Source: Thermoplasmatales archaeon SW_10_69_26 (GTDB lineage Archaea > Thermoplasmatota > SW-10-69-26). From it: a stretch of 47,530 nt of DNA. Made by a program: the position numbers and the translations under genes. Below, in pieces: positions 25,900 to 35,800 of this stretch (positions are counted from its first letter, which is position 1; every line of letters starts with the position of its first letter). Under the pieces are notes generated by a model that was not told where the DNA came from, did not search any database, and saw only the letters and a program-made list of their open reading frames with translations. The stretch covers positions 1-47,530 of the forward strand of contig PXUB01000034.1 of NCBI GenBank assembly GCA_003009755.1, read 5' to 3'.

Positions 25900-27711
25900 C
25901 TACTTGGAGACCGTGATCGTGGTCCCGTCGCTGTCCCCGTCGGGGTCGTGGTTGTCCGAGGAGCTGTACGTCAGGTCGGCGTGGCTGACGTCCGTCACCG
26001 TGAAGTCGACCGGGCTCTCGCGGTTCCGGAAGCTCTCGGACACCGAGCACCACCCGTCGCTGGCGGTCGTGCACGAGGCCGTGCCGGTGGCACCCTTGTC
26101 GGTGGTGTAGTCGAAGGTGACGGTCGCGTCGCTGACAGCCGTGTGGTTGCTGTCGTGGATCAGGACGTCGACGACCGCGGTCCAGGAGCCGCCCTGGCCC
26201 CCGGAGCTGGCGTCGTCGAGGTCACCGACGTGCATCCCGCTGGCGCCGCTGTCGCTGCTGGAGACGCTGACGGTCTGCGTCTGGCTGTCGGTGGCGCCGT
26301 CGTCGTCGGTCACAGTCAGCGTGACGTCGTAGTCGCCGCCGCTGTCGTACGTGTGCGAGGTCGTCTCGCCCGTCCCCGTCGTGCCGTCGCCGAACTCCCA
26401 GTCGTAGCTGGTGATGTTGCCGTCGTCGTCCGACGAGCTGGACCCGTCGAAGTCGCACGTCAGGTCGGTGCACGTGTACGTGAAGTCGGCCGTCGGGCCG
26501 CTGTTCGAGCCGCCGCCTCCACCGCCACCGACGAGCGCGCCGGTGTTCAGCCGGCCGTCACCTTGGCGCTCGGCGATCAGGCCGAGATCGTCGGCGCTGG
26601 AGCCGAGCTCGGACTCCATCGTGGAGTGGCTGACGTCGCCGTTGGCGTCGATGTAGAGCCCGACCGCGCCGGCCACGTGCGGGGTGCTCATCGACGTGCC
26701 GGAGAGCTCGTGGTAGCCGGACGTCGTGCCGCCGTCGACGCTGAGGACGTTGTTCCCCGGACCGATGATGTCGGCCTCGGGGCCCTGGCTGCTGAACGAG
26801 CAGAAGTCGTCGTTGCTGTCCGAGCACGTGACGATGACGACCTTGGCCGGTCGCGAGGCCCACGGATCGGAGACGCAGTTGGTGCACGAGCCGTCGTTGC
26901 CGGCGGCGGCGACGTGGATGACGCCCTTGTCGTTGGCGTAGTCGATCGCGTCGAGCAGCGCCTGGTCGTCGCCGCCCCAGGAGTTGCTGGAGATGTGGGC
27001 ACCCTTGTCACCCAGGTCGGCCAACGCATCCGCGATACTGTTCGTGCCGGCGGAGCCGCAGCCGAAGAACCCGCTGTCGAAGATCTTGTGCATGATGATG
27101 CTGGACTCGCTCATGCCGGCGATCCCGACACCGTTGTTCGTCGTCGCAGCGGCGGTCCCGGCCGTGTGCGAGCCGTGGTAGTCGCACCCGCTGTGATCCT
27201 CGGGCGTGCCGTCGCTGTGGTAGTAGTCGTACCCGCTGACGCGGCTGTTAACGAAGTCCTCGTGGTCGACCGTGATCCCGCTGTCCAGCAGGCCCAGCTG
27301 GACGCTGGTGGATCCGAACGTGGTGTCCCAGGCGGACTCGGTGTTCGTGATCTGGGGGCCGTACTGGTTGCTGTACTGCCCGTCGTCCGGGGTCGCAGCG
27401 AGCTCGTAGTCGTACCGGTTCTCGTGCATGTAGCGCACGTCGTCGTCCGTCTTGACCTTGATCTCGAACGTCGAGGGGTTGTCCGGCGCGACGACGAAGA
27501 ACGTCAGCCGTTCGCTGACGTCGATGACCGGTTCACCCTGGTAGGTCTCCCGGTCCTCGGGGAGCTGATCGTGGAAGCCGACGACGTACTCCTTGTCGTC
27601 GTCGGCGTCCGTCTCCATCGGTGTCGCGTCCGTTGCCCCGACAGCCGCCATCGGCAGTCCGACGGCAAACATCGACAAAGCTACCGCTATGACAAGTGGC
27701 TTGTTTCGCAT
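25900..27711 (-). CDS. Secreted subtilisin-like serine protease with PKD domain (paralogue 1)
   Basis: A 603-residue exported S8 protease. The signal peptide is residues 1-25. A propeptide (about 40-105) precedes the catalytic domain with Asp143 (LLDSG), His179 (DYHGSH), oxyanion Asn272 (AAAGND) and Ser340 ([11 protein letters not shown]), so it should be active. A Gly-rich linker leads to a PKD domain (406-484, with YDWEFGDGT). A unique C-terminal beta domain (MHVGDLDDASS to the end) has a Cys pair. Several catalytic-domain cysteines suggest disulfides. The ATG has GGGAG seven bases upstream, and the leader carries a 10-bp hairpin. It is closely paralogous to the gene at 27974-29935 over the first 480 residues. 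Confidence 0.95.
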   Translation of the reverse strand: MRNKPLVIAVALSMFAVGLPMAAVGATDATPMETDADDDKEYVVGFHDQLPEDRETYQGEPVIDVSERLTFFVVAPDNPSTFEIKVKTDDDVRYMHENRYDYELAATPDDGQYSNQYGPQITNTESAWDTTFGSTSVQLGLLDSGITVDHEDFVNSRVSGYDYYHSDGTPEDHSGCDYHGSHTAGTAAATTNNGVGIAGMSESSIIMHKIFDSGFFGCGSAGTNSIADALADLGDKGAHISSNSWGGDDQALLDAIDYANDKGVIHVAAAGNDGSCTNCVSDPWASRPAKVVIVTCSDSNDDFCSFSSQGPEADIIGPGNNVLSVDGGTTSGYHELSGTSMSTPHVAGAVGLYIDANGDVSHSTMESELGSSADDLGLIAERQGDGRLNTGALVGGGGGGGSNSGPTADFTYTCTDLTCDFDGSSSSDDDGNITSYDWEFGDGTTGTGETTSHTYDSGGDYDVTLTVTDDDGATDSQTQTVSVSSSDSGASGMHVGDLDDASSGGQGGSWTAVVDVLIHDSNHTAVSDATVTFDYTTDKGATGTASCTTASDGWCSVSESFRNRESPVDFTVTDVSHADLTYSSSDNHDPDGDSDGTTITVSK

Positions 27712-27735
27712 GGTGTCGTCTCCCTACCGTTCCTG

Positions 27736-27770
27736 CCGTCGCCTCCGTCGTCACTCCCGTGAGGCGACGG
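27736..27770 (-). promoter_or_regulatory. 5'-leader hairpin of subtilisin paralogue 1
   Basis: Arms 27736-27745 and 27761-27770 (GAGGCGACGG on the plus strand) pair perfectly around 15 bases. If transcription starts about 27 nt below the ATTGATAC element at 27791-27800, the hairpin lies at the very 5' end of the mRNA, 25 nt before the start codon. Confidence 0.5.
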
Positions 27771-27790
27771 CCGACCACCCAAGCCAGGGA

Positions 27791-27800
27791 GTATCAATGG
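27791..27800 (-). promoter_or_regulatory. TATA-like element of subtilisin paralogue 1
   Basis: Minus-strand CCATTGATAC lies about 85 nt upstream of the ATG. The paralogue has CATTGATGC at nearly the same distance, so both seem to have leadered mRNAs. Confidence 0.45.
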
Positions 27801-27973
27801 TAGGCTTCCCCGTGGTTCGGTATGACGCTTGACGGTACGTGGCGAGCTGGGCAAGGACACCAGCTGGCAGCTCTGGAAAACGGAGGAAAAGAGGGGAAGG
27901 CAGCCGCTCGCGCGGCCGCTAGGAGCGGGCCAGCTTGCCCGGACCCGCCCACCTCGGATCGGGGTTCGGGCCG

Positions 27974-29935
27974 CTATTCGCCCACGACCTCCACGTTGTC
28001 GACGTACCAGCCGGGGTAGTCGTTGTAGGCGTCGTCGATCGAGTCGAAGTAGTAGCGCAGCTGCAGGTCGCTGCTCGCCGAGCCGGAGATGTCGAAGCTG
28101 ACCTCGGTGTAGTCGCCGTTCGTGTGGTCACGGGAGTCCCACTGGGCGATCGTGCTCCAGCTCGAGCCGCCGTCGCTGCTGACCTGGACGCGCATCGTGT
28201 CGTACTCGGCGTCGTAGTTCTCCACCTCGAAGAAGTGGGCGAACTGCAACGTCACCGTCGAGTACCCGCTGGCGTCGATCGTCGGCGACTGAGCCCAGCC
28301 CTCGGCGGTGCCGGCGTCGTAATCGCAGTCGGGCGAGGCTCGGCTGAAGGCGAGCTGGTACTCGGGCGAGAACGGGCTCACGCAGTCCGAGGAGACCCGC
28401 CACAGGTCGTTGCTCATGCTGGACTTCGTCCAGCCGTCGGCCGAGCCGTCGTCGAAGTCCTCGGAGTAGACGGTGGTCGACCCGCTCGAGGACGAGACCG
28501 TCACGTCCTGGCTCGCCGAGTCCGTGGCGCCGTCGTCGTCGGTGACGGTGAGCGTCACGGTGTAGGTCCCGTCGCTATCGTAGGTGTGCGAGGTGGTCTC
28601 GCCCGTGCCCGCCGTGCCGTCGCCGAACTCCCAGTCGTAGCTGGCGATCGACCCGTCGTCGTCCGACGAGCTGGACCCGTCGAAGGTGCAATCGAGGTCG
28701 GTGCAGCTCGAGGTGAAGTCGGCCGTCGGCGGGCTGTTCGAGCCGCCGCTGGATCCGACGAGCACGCCGGTGTTCAGCCGACCGTCGCCCTGGCGGTTGG
28801 CGGACAGGCCGACGTCGTCGGCGCTCGTGGCCAGCTCGTCCTCCATGGTGGCGTGCGTGACGTCGCCGTTGGCGTCGATGTAGAGACCGACGGCGCCGCT
28901 GACGTGCGGGGTGCTCATCGAGGTGCCCGACTTCTCGGTGTAGCTGCTCGTCGAGCCACCGTCGACGCTGAGCACGTTGTTCCCCGGCCCCGCCAGATCG
29001 ACCTCGGGGCCCTGGCTGGAGAACGAGCAGAAGCCGTCGTTCTCGTCCGTGCAGGACACGATCACCGTCTTCGCCGGCCGCGAGGCCCACGGATCGCTCA
29101 CGCAGTCGGTGCAGGACCCGTCGTTGCCGGCCGCGGCGACGTGGATGACGCCCTTGTCGTTGGCGTAGTCGATCGCGTCGAGCAGCGCCTGATCGCTGCC
29201 GCCGCCCCACGAGTTGCTGGAGATGTGGGCACCCTTGTCGCCCAGGTCCTTGAGCGCCTGCGCGATGTCGCTGGTGCCGGCGGATCCGCAGCCGAAGTAC
29301 CCGCTGTCGAAGATCTTGTGCATGATGATGCTGGACTCGCTCATGCCGGCGATCCCGACACCGTTGTCCGTCGTGGCGGCCGCGGTCCCCGCCACGTGGC
29401 TCCCGTGGTAGCCGCAGGAGCTGGTGTCCTCGGGCGTGCCGTCGCTGTGGTAGTAGTCGTACCCGCTGACGCGATCGGCGGCGAAGTCCTCGTGGCCGTC
29501 CGCGATCCCGCTGTCGAGCACGCCCAGCTTCACAGCCGTGCTGCCGAGCGTGGTGTCCCAGGCGGACTCCGTGTTCGAGATCTGGGGACCGTACTGGTTG
29601 CTGTACTGCCCGTCGTCCGGGGTGTAGTGCAGCTCGTAGTCCCGGTGGTTCTCGTGCATGTAGCGTACGTCGTCGTCGGTCTTCACCTTCACCTCGAAGG
29701 TCGCCGGGTTGTCCGGGGCGACGACGAAGTACTCGAGATCGGCGTCGTGGAAGACGACCTCCTCGCCTTGGTACTCGTCGGTGTCCCGCGGCATCTGGTA
29801 GAACCCGACGACGTACTCATCGTCGTCGTCCTGGCCAGGCGTCAGGATGGGAACGTCGGCCGCTCCCGCCGCCGCCGTCGGCAGCCCGACGGCGAGCATC
29901 GACATGGCAATAGCTATCGCAAGCTGTTGGCGCAT
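27974..29935 (-). CDS. Secreted subtilisin-like serine protease with PKD and jelly-roll domains (paralogue 2)
   Basis: A 653-residue exported S8 protease. The ATG at 29935 opens a signal peptide ([24 protein letters not shown]); the longer frame to 30055 is rejected. The triad is complete: Asp141 (VLDSG), His177 (GYHGSH), Asn271 (oxyanion) and Ser339 ([11 protein letters not shown]). A PKD domain with YDWEFGDGT follows at about 405-480. The C-terminal 150 residues differ wholly from paralogue 1: a MAM/jelly-roll-like module ([15 protein letters not shown] ... [10 protein letters not shown] ... [12 protein letters not shown]). The pair thus shares a catalytic core but swapped tails, suggesting different binding targets. 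Confidence 0.95.
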   Translation of the reverse strand: MRQQLAIAIAMSMLAVGLPTAAAGAADVPILTPGQDDDDEYVVGFYQMPRDTDEYQGEEVVFHDADLEYFVVAPDNPATFEVKVKTDDDVRYMHENHRDYELHYTPDDGQYSNQYGPQISNTESAWDTTLGSTAVKLGVLDSGIADGHEDFAADRVSGYDYYHSDGTPEDTSSCGYHGSHVAGTAAATTDNGVGIAGMSESSIIMHKIFDSGYFGCGSAGTSDIAQALKDLGDKGAHISSNSWGGGSDQALLDAIDYANDKGVIHVAAAGNDGSCTDCVSDPWASRPAKTVIVSCTDENDGFCSFSSQGPEVDLAGPGNNVLSVDGGSTSSYTEKSGTSMSTPHVSGAVGLYIDANGDVTHATMEDELATSADDVGLSANRQGDGRLNTGVLVGSSGGSNSPPTADFTSSCTDLDCTFDGSSSSDDDGSIASYDWEFGDGTAGTGETTSHTYDSDGTYTVTLTVTDDDGATDSASQDVTVSSSSGSTTVYSEDFDDGSADGWTKSSMSNDLWRVSSDCVSPFSPEYQLAFSRASPDCDYDAGTAEGWAQSPTIDASGYSTVTLQFAHFFEVENYDAEYDTMRVQVSSDGGSSWSTIAQWDSRDHTNGDYTEVSFDISGSASSDLQLRYYFDSIDDAYNDYPGWYVDNVEVVGE

Positions 29936-29959
29936 GATCGGATCGACTCTCCTGCCGTT

Positions 29960-29974
29960 GGGGGCCAAGCCCCC
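29960..29974 (-). promoter_or_regulatory. 5'-leader hairpin of subtilisin paralogue 2
   Basis: GGGGGC and GCCCCC pair around a 3-nt loop, 25 nt upstream of the ATG at 29935. It is in the predicted leader but differs in sequence from the hairpin of paralogue 1. Confidence 0.45.
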
Positions 29975-30020
29975 GTGAACCCCCCAATAGGGCCGGCGCC
30001 ACGGCGAACCATGGGTCCAC

Positions 30021-30030
30021 GCATCAATGT
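30021..30030 (-). promoter_or_regulatory. TATA-like element of subtilisin paralogue 2
   Basis: Minus-strand ACATTGATGC lies about 90 nt upstream of the ATG and corresponds to the CATTGATAC element of paralogue 1. Confidence 0.45.
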
Positions 30031-30194
30031 TGGGGATCGACAGGCAAGGTTGCACGGGTCGCCGATCCGATCAGCGAGCGACGCTGACACCGTATGCCAA
30101 CCCAAGCGATCGGCGATGCCAGACAGCTGGTCGGGGCGGACCCGGGGTCGGTCGCGCGTGCGAGACCCGTCGGCCGCCCGCGGGCAAGCGCCCG

Positions 30195-31301
30195 TCACCG
30201 CCGCCGGCGGATCGCCACCCACAGCCCGGTCGCCAGCGCGATCGAGGCGAGGCCCAGCGGCCCGGGCGAGGCGTTGGCGGTCTGCGACTCGGCGTGGAAC
30301 GTCCACCGGGCGATCCCGGTGCCGCCGGCCGTGTTCGGCACCTCGATGCTGACCGAGTACTTGCGCGGATCGAGCGTGCCCTCGGGTCGATAGGTGATCG
30401 TCCCGTCCCCCACCTCGAAATTCGAGCGATCGACGCGCTCCTTGTCGAAGAACAGGCGCACGTCCTCCTCGACGATCGGCCAGCCCCGCTCGTCGTAGGA
30501 GGCCTCGATCAGGACGCTGTTGGCGGGCACCGTCCCGTTCGGCGCCGGCGTCACGGCTTCGACGAGCGGCTCGGGCGGCTCGGTGCTCTCCGCGGTCGTG
30601 ACCGTGATCGTCTCGCTCGTCGCGTTGTTGCCCGACCAGTCGGCGGCGTCGACGACCACCTCGTAGGTCGTGTTCGCATCCAGGCCCTGCACCGGGAACT
30701 GCTGCCAGGGGCCCGGACGGGCGGGGTAGGTCTGGATGATCTCGCCCTCCGTCGAGCGGACGAACAGCTCGGTGCGAGCGATCTCGCTCGTGTTCGTCGT
30801 CACGTCGAAGCCGATGTCGGTGCGGTTGCCGACGCTGACGATCTCGATCGTCGGCGAGGTCAGGTCGCGGGTGAGCGTGAGCTCGGCCTCGCGGCTCCCG
30901 TCCTCGCCGGTCCCGTTCAGGCCGAGGTCGTAGCGCCACCCGTCGTCGGTCTCGTTCAAGCTGAACACGTCGGCCGCGCGATCGACGTCGGTGACGCTGG
31001 GGGTCTGGATGAAGTGGTCACCGTCGACCAGGGGCACCAGCTGGCGGCCCTCCTCGATCGGGAAGCCGCGATCGATCTCCACGTGGGCGACGTGGTATTC
31101 CTCGGTCAGGTTCAGGGCCCAGGCGTACCGATCGGGCGCGTCCTGGTCCTCGCCGGTCACCAACCCGTCGGGGTCGGTGACCGACGTGTTGCCATCCTCG
31201 GCGATCGCGATCGTCACGTCCCCCTCGCTCGCCGCCGCCGTCCCCAGCCCCGCCAGGCCGAACACGACGACGGCGAGCACGACTCCCCATGCTCCTCGCA
31301 T
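30195..31301 (-). CDS. Surface protein with fibronectin/Ig-like domains and C-terminal anchor
   Basis: A 368-residue exported protein. The ATG at 31301 starts a signal peptide (RGAWGVVLAVVVFGLAGLGTAAA). The ectodomain has a fibronectin-III-like segment (FPVQGLDANTTYEVVVDAADWSGNNATSETITVTT, split here by its core) and Ig-like domains resembling the bacterial SbsA/CARDB group (YSVSIEVPNTAGG). It has many N-x-T/S sites that could be glycosylated. It ends ASPGPLGLASIALATGLW then AIRRRR, a transmembrane anchor like those of the M14, PLD-like and Ig-like proteins in this window. No enzyme motif is seen. It diverges from the acyl-CoA dehydrogenase gene. Confidence 0.8.
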   Translation of the reverse strand: MRGAWGVVLAVVVFGLAGLGTAAASEGDVTIAIAEDGNTSVTDPDGLVTGEDQDAPDRYAWALNLTEEYHVAHVEIDRGFPIEEGRQLVPLVDGDHFIQTPSVTDVDRAADVFSLNETDDGWRYDLGLNGTGEDGSREAELTLTRDLTSPTIEIVSVGNRTDIGFDVTTNTSEIARTELFVRSTEGEIIQTYPARPGPWQQFPVQGLDANTTYEVVVDAADWSGNNATSETITVTTAESTEPPEPLVEAVTPAPNGTVPANSVLIEASYDERGWPIVEEDVRLFFDKERVDRSNFEVGDGTITYRPEGTLDPRKYSVSIEVPNTAGGTGIARWTFHAESQTANASPGPLGLASIALATGLWVAIRRRR

Positions 31302-31325
31302 GCAGGGCCGAGCCGTGTCCGCCTC

Positions 31326-31333
31326 GAAAACCC
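31326..31333 (-). promoter_or_regulatory. TATA-like element of surface-protein gene
   Basis: Minus-strand GTTTTCGA lies about 28 nt upstream of the ATG at 31301. Confidence 0.4.
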
Positions 31334-31392
31334 TTCCCCGGCGCAGCCTCGCCTGGGGCCTGACCGCTGTCTGTAGTCCCGCGGTGGACAGG

Positions 31393-31400
31393 GCTATAAG
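31393..31400 (+). promoter_or_regulatory. TATA box of acyl-CoA dehydrogenase gene
   Basis: GCTATAAG is centred about 32 nt upstream of the ATG at 31429, in the 127-bp divergent promoter region. Confidence 0.6.
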
Positions 31401-31428
31401 CTGGCGGGCCACTCGGGGAGCCCGAGCG

Positions 31429-32547
31429 ATGCCGTTCCACCTCGACGACGAGCAGCAGATGATCCGACGGGTCGTCTCCGACCTCGTCGACAAGACCGTC
31501 CGCCCCCACGCCGAGGAGGTCGACCGCGAGCGCCGTCCCCCCGAGGAAGCCCTCGAAGGCCTGCGCGAGGTCGACCTCATGGGGATGCTTGCCTCCGCCG
31601 ATTACGGCGGCGGCGCCGACACGGTCACCTTCTGCGTCGCCGTCAAGGAGCTGGCCAAGGGCTGTGCCTCCACGGCCGCCCTCATGGGCCTGACGAACGC
31701 GCTCGCCACGCTGCCCGTCGACCTGCTCGGCACCGACGAGCAGAAGGAAACGTGGCTGGCCGAGCTGACCAGCGGCGCCAAGCTCGGCTCGTTCGCGTTG
31801 ACCGAACCCAACGCCGGCGCCGACGTCAGCTCGCTCGACACCAAGATCGTCGAGGACGGCGACGCCTGGACGCTGCGCGGCCAGAAGGCCTGGGTGCTCG
31901 GCGGACCGCTCGCCGACGTCCACCTCGTCGTCGCCCGCGGCCCCGAGGGCCCGACGACCGTGCTCGTCCCCGCCGACAGCGAGGGCGTCGAGACCGGGCC
32001 GCCCGAACGCCTGCTCGGCCTCCGCGGCGCCCAGACGAGCCCGCTGTACCTCGAAGAGGTCCCCGTCGGCGAGGACGAGGTGCTCGGCGACGCCGGCGAG
32101 GCGCTCCAGCAGCTCGCCGAACCGCTGCGCGTGTCCCGGTTGGCGATCGCCGCCTGCGCGACCGGCCTGCTCGAGGCCTCGCTGGCCGCCTCGCAGGACT
32201 ACGCCGACCAGCGCGAGCAGTTCGACGAACCGATCCGCAACTTCCAGGCGATCCAGAACCGCCTGGCCGGCGTGAAGACGGCCGCCTCGACCGCTCGCTC
32301 GCTCACGCTCAAGGCCGCCGACCGCCGCGACGAGGGCCAACCGTTCTCCTCGCAAGCCAGCGAGGCCAAGTGGCGAGCCACCGAGGACGCCCGCGAGCAC
32401 ACCCGCTCGGCGATCCGCCTGCACGGCGGCACCGGCTACATGCGCGAGGCCCACGTCGAGCGCTTCTACCGCGACGCGCGCACGCTCACGATCGTCGGTG
32501 GACCCAACCAGCTGCACCGCCAGCGCATCGTCGACCGGATGTACTGA
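31429..32547 (+). CDS. Acyl-CoA dehydrogenase
   Basis: A 372-residue FAD flavoenzyme that introduces the alpha-beta double bond in acyl-CoA (fatty acid or branched-chain amino acid oxidation), passing electrons to ETF. The three ACAD domains are in order: an N-terminal helical domain (FHLDDEQQMIRRVVSDL), a middle beta domain with FALTEPNAGAD and GQKAWVLGG, and a C-terminal helical domain with REQFDEPIRNFQAIQNRLA, IRLHGGTGYMREAHVERFYRD and a final TIVGGPNQLHRQRI. ACADs usually have Glu as catalytic base near the position of GGTGYMRE, or earlier in the helix; the exact residue needs alignment. Chain-length preference is not readable. Confidence 0.95.
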   Translation: MPFHLDDEQQMIRRVVSDLVDKTVRPHAEEVDRERRPPEEALEGLREVDLMGMLASADYGGGADTVTFCVAVKELAKGCASTAALMGLTNALATLPVDLLGTDEQKETWLAELTSGAKLGSFALTEPNAGADVSSLDTKIVEDGDAWTLRGQKAWVLGGPLADVHLVVARGPEGPTTVLVPADSEGVETGPPERLLGLRGAQTSPLYLEEVPVGEDEVLGDAGEALQQLAEPLRVSRLAIAACATGLLEASLAASQDYADQREQFDEPIRNFQAIQNRLAGVKTAASTARSLTLKAADRRDEGQPFSSQASEAKWRATEDAREHTRSAIRLHGGTGYMREAHVERFYRDARTLTIVGGPNQLHRQRIVDRMY

Positions 32548-32741
32548 CGGCCGGGACCCGGCTGTCTGGTTAAGCAGGGGCCGCGAAGGACACGAAGGAT
32601 CGCCAAGGCCACGAAGGGCCTGTGTACTCGCCGCCGGGCGGCGTTGTCACGGCAGCTGCTCGCCTTTGTGCCCTGGCGTCCCCTCGCGCACTTGGTGGTC
32701 CCCCCGTTTCTTATCGTTACAGCGCGGGCCGGGACCCGAGG
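32548..32741. other. Intergenic region upstream of giant gene
   Basis: No gene is seen. The stretch holds the hairpin CGCCGCCGGGCGGCG (about 32628-32642) soon after the dehydrogenase stop, which could help end its transcript. It also holds an isolated CTTATCG TATA-like spot near 32710. Confidence 0.35.
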
Positions 32742-32829
32742 AACGTTTATGCACACCTTGGGCCATCGACCCTAGGAGGCGCGAGGCTCGTCGCGGACGG
32801 CGAGGCTCGTCCACCCGTGCCTGGGAGGG
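32742..32829 (+). promoter_or_regulatory. Promoter, leader and Shine-Dalgarno of giant protein gene
   Basis: AACGTTTATGC (32742-32752) is a good TATA box, placing the transcript start near 32776. The leader of about 60 nt contains an 11-bp direct repeat CGAGGCTCGTC (32782-32792 and 32801-32811). It ends with GGAGG seven bases before the GTG start, unlike the leaderless housekeeping genes. Confidence 0.6.
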
Positions 32830-32835
32830 CCCCAC

Positions 32836-35800
32836 GTGAGCCATCGATCTGCTTCGACCCCGAGCCTGTTCGGACCAGCTGCCAAGCTCTCCGAAACGAC
32901 CCTCGTCCCGCTGTTCCTGGCGATCGCCATGGTCGCCGGACCGTTGACCAGCGTGGCCCCCCTCGCGTCCGCCTCGACGGCTGACGCGGGCGGCGTGGAC
33001 GACGCGATCGACTGGGTCGACGCTTGGCTCGACGACCACGACGACGACGCCAACCTCGTCGACGACCGAGCCGAAGCCGAGGCCCAAACGCTGATCGACG
33101 AGGACCGGGGCGGGGCTCCCGTCGGTGTGCTCGTCACCTACGACCACTGGCCCGACGACCACGATCTCGACCGGCTCGTCGCCGAGCACGGCGCCAGCCA
33201 GACGTACGCCTTCGAGATCGTCCCGACCGTCCAAGCTCAGGTCCCCGCCTCCCAGGTCTCCCAGCTCGGACAGGTCCCGGGCGTCGTCGCGGTCGAGTAC
33301 GACTACCCGATCGAGCCCGTCCTCGACGTCAGCTCCCCCGCCTCGCAGGCGCAGGAGCCCGCCAGCACGGGCAGCGCGTACGCCGGCAAGACGGCCCAAG
33401 CCCTCGGCTACGATGGCTCCGACACCGTGGTCGCCGTCCTCGACTCGGGCGTCCAGGACCAGCACAGCGCCTTCGCCGACACGCGCTTCGTCACCGGCGC
33501 CGACGTCTCCTCGCCCGGCTCGACCGGCGACGGGACCGGCGATCCCGGCGACTGCACGAACCCGCCCGACGACAACGGCCACGGGACGCACGTCGCCAGC
33601 ACCGTGCTCGGCGAGACCGCCGAGTCCGACGGGACCCGCCTGCCGGGCACCGCGCCCGGCGCCGGTCTCGTGGACGTCCGCATCGCCGCCAGCGGCGCCT
33701 CGATCGGCGGCGCCCTGCGCGGGTTCGAGTTCGTCGAGCGGTGGAACGACGCGCTGCGCGAGGGCGACCCGCTGTGCCCGCTCGCCAACGCCGACGACCG
33801 GATCGACGTCGCCACGCTGAGCTTCGGCTCGCTGAGCCCCGCCGAGGGCGACGCCGGCAGCACCGGCGAGGCGATCGAGCGCCTCAACGAGCAGGGCGTG
33901 GCCGTCACCGTCGCCGCCGGCAACTGCGGCCCGCAGGGATCGGCCGGCTGCACGACGACCGACAGCGAGGAGACCGTCACCAGCCCCGCCAACGCCGAGG
34001 GCGCGATCACGGTCGCCAACTCCAACGACCGCGAGACGATCGATCGCGGCGACGACCAGGTCAGCGCCAGCAGCTCGCGCGGTCCGATCGCCGGCAGCGC
34101 CTCCGACGCCAGCGACCTCGAGGACCGGTTCCGCAAGCCCGAGATCGCCGCGCCCGGCACCCAGATCACGGCCGCCGGCCTCTCCCCCGGCACCGTCTCC
34201 ACGCTCAGCGGGACCAGCATGGCGACCCCGCACGTCGCCGGCATCGCAGCCACGCTCGTCGAAGCCGGGCGCGACGTCGCCGACCAGACCGGCGGCGAGA
34301 ACCTGATGCTCCCCGACGGCACCGCCTACAACGACGACAGCTACGACGCCGGCGCCAACCCGGTCGTGGATGCCATCATCCACGCCGCCGAGTACAAGAC
34401 CGACGGCGTCCCCCAGGACATGCGGGACAAGTGGGAGGGCCCCGGCGCCGACGACCTCCGCTGGAACAACGGCTACGGCTACGGGCACGTCGACGCCTTC
34501 AGCGCACTCTGCTGGGCCTGGCAGAACGTCCTCCAGCCCGGCGGCGCCGCTCCGACCGACACCGTCGAGTCCGCCTGCGGCCTCGACGACCCGCTCACGG
34601 TCGACCTCGGCGGACCCTACACCGTCGAAACCGAGCGTCTCGTCACCCTCACTGCCGACGCGACCGGCGGCCAGTCCCCCTACGAGTACGCCTGGGACAC
34701 CGACGACGACGGCGCCTTCGACGACCGCACCGGCGACGCCATCCAGGTCTCCTACCCGACGACCGGCGCCTTCACGGTGAGCGTCAAGGTCTTCGACGAC
34801 GCCGGCGCCTCCAGCCAGGACGCGACGACCGTCGTCGTCAGCGAGGACGCCGACGACGGCTCGGGCCTGATCGAGATCACCGAACCGGACCGCGACGAGA
34901 CGGTCGACCCCCAGCTCGTCGTCGAGGGGATCGCCGGCTCCGAGGGCAACAGCCCGCCCTCCGCGAGCTGGACCCACACCAGCGACGGACTCACCGTCAG
35001 CTTCGACGCCACCGGGTCCACCGACCCCGACGGCGACCCCCTCACCTACGAGTGGACCTTCGGCGACGATGCCACCGCGCGCGGCGCCACCCCCGACCAC
35101 ACCTACGCGACCGGCGGCGACTTCACGGTCTGCCTGACCGTCTCCGACGGCTCGCTCACCGACGAGAGCTGCCGACAGATCAGCCTCACACGCCAGGACC
35201 CCCTCTCGCTCGTCACCGACCCCAAGGGTGACGCCGCCGGGCCCGTCACCGGCTCCAACGTCGACGAGCTCGACATCACCGAGGTCTCCGCCATCCAGAA
35301 CGAGGATGGATCGTTCACGATGGTGCTCTCGGTCAACGACCTCCAGCAGGCCACCGTCCCCGCCACGGAAGGCGGCAACGGGGCCATCTGGCGGGTGACG
35401 TGGGACTTCCCCGGCACCGACGGCCACTTCGTCTCCTTCGAGACCGGCCTCGTCAACACGACGGACCCCGGCAGCGTCTACACCGACTGCAGCTACGGCG
35501 AGTGGGACGGCAACATCGCCCAGTCCCAGGGCACGGCCCCGTGCACCGTCGACTACGGTGCCCCCGCCGAGATCCACCTGACGTACCCGGCCAACGCGAT
35601 GGCCGAGAACGGGTACGCCGGCGACGAGCTCCTCTCCGGCGTCCAGGGCCTCAGCTACACCTACCAGGGCAGCCCCCCCGACGCCTCGGTCAGCGCCGGC
35701 CTGACGACCCAGGTCGACGACACCGCCTCCGGCACGTACGAGCTGACCGGGACGAACGCCGAGCTCGCCGAGATCGGGCTCGGCTCCCGCGCCGACGCCC

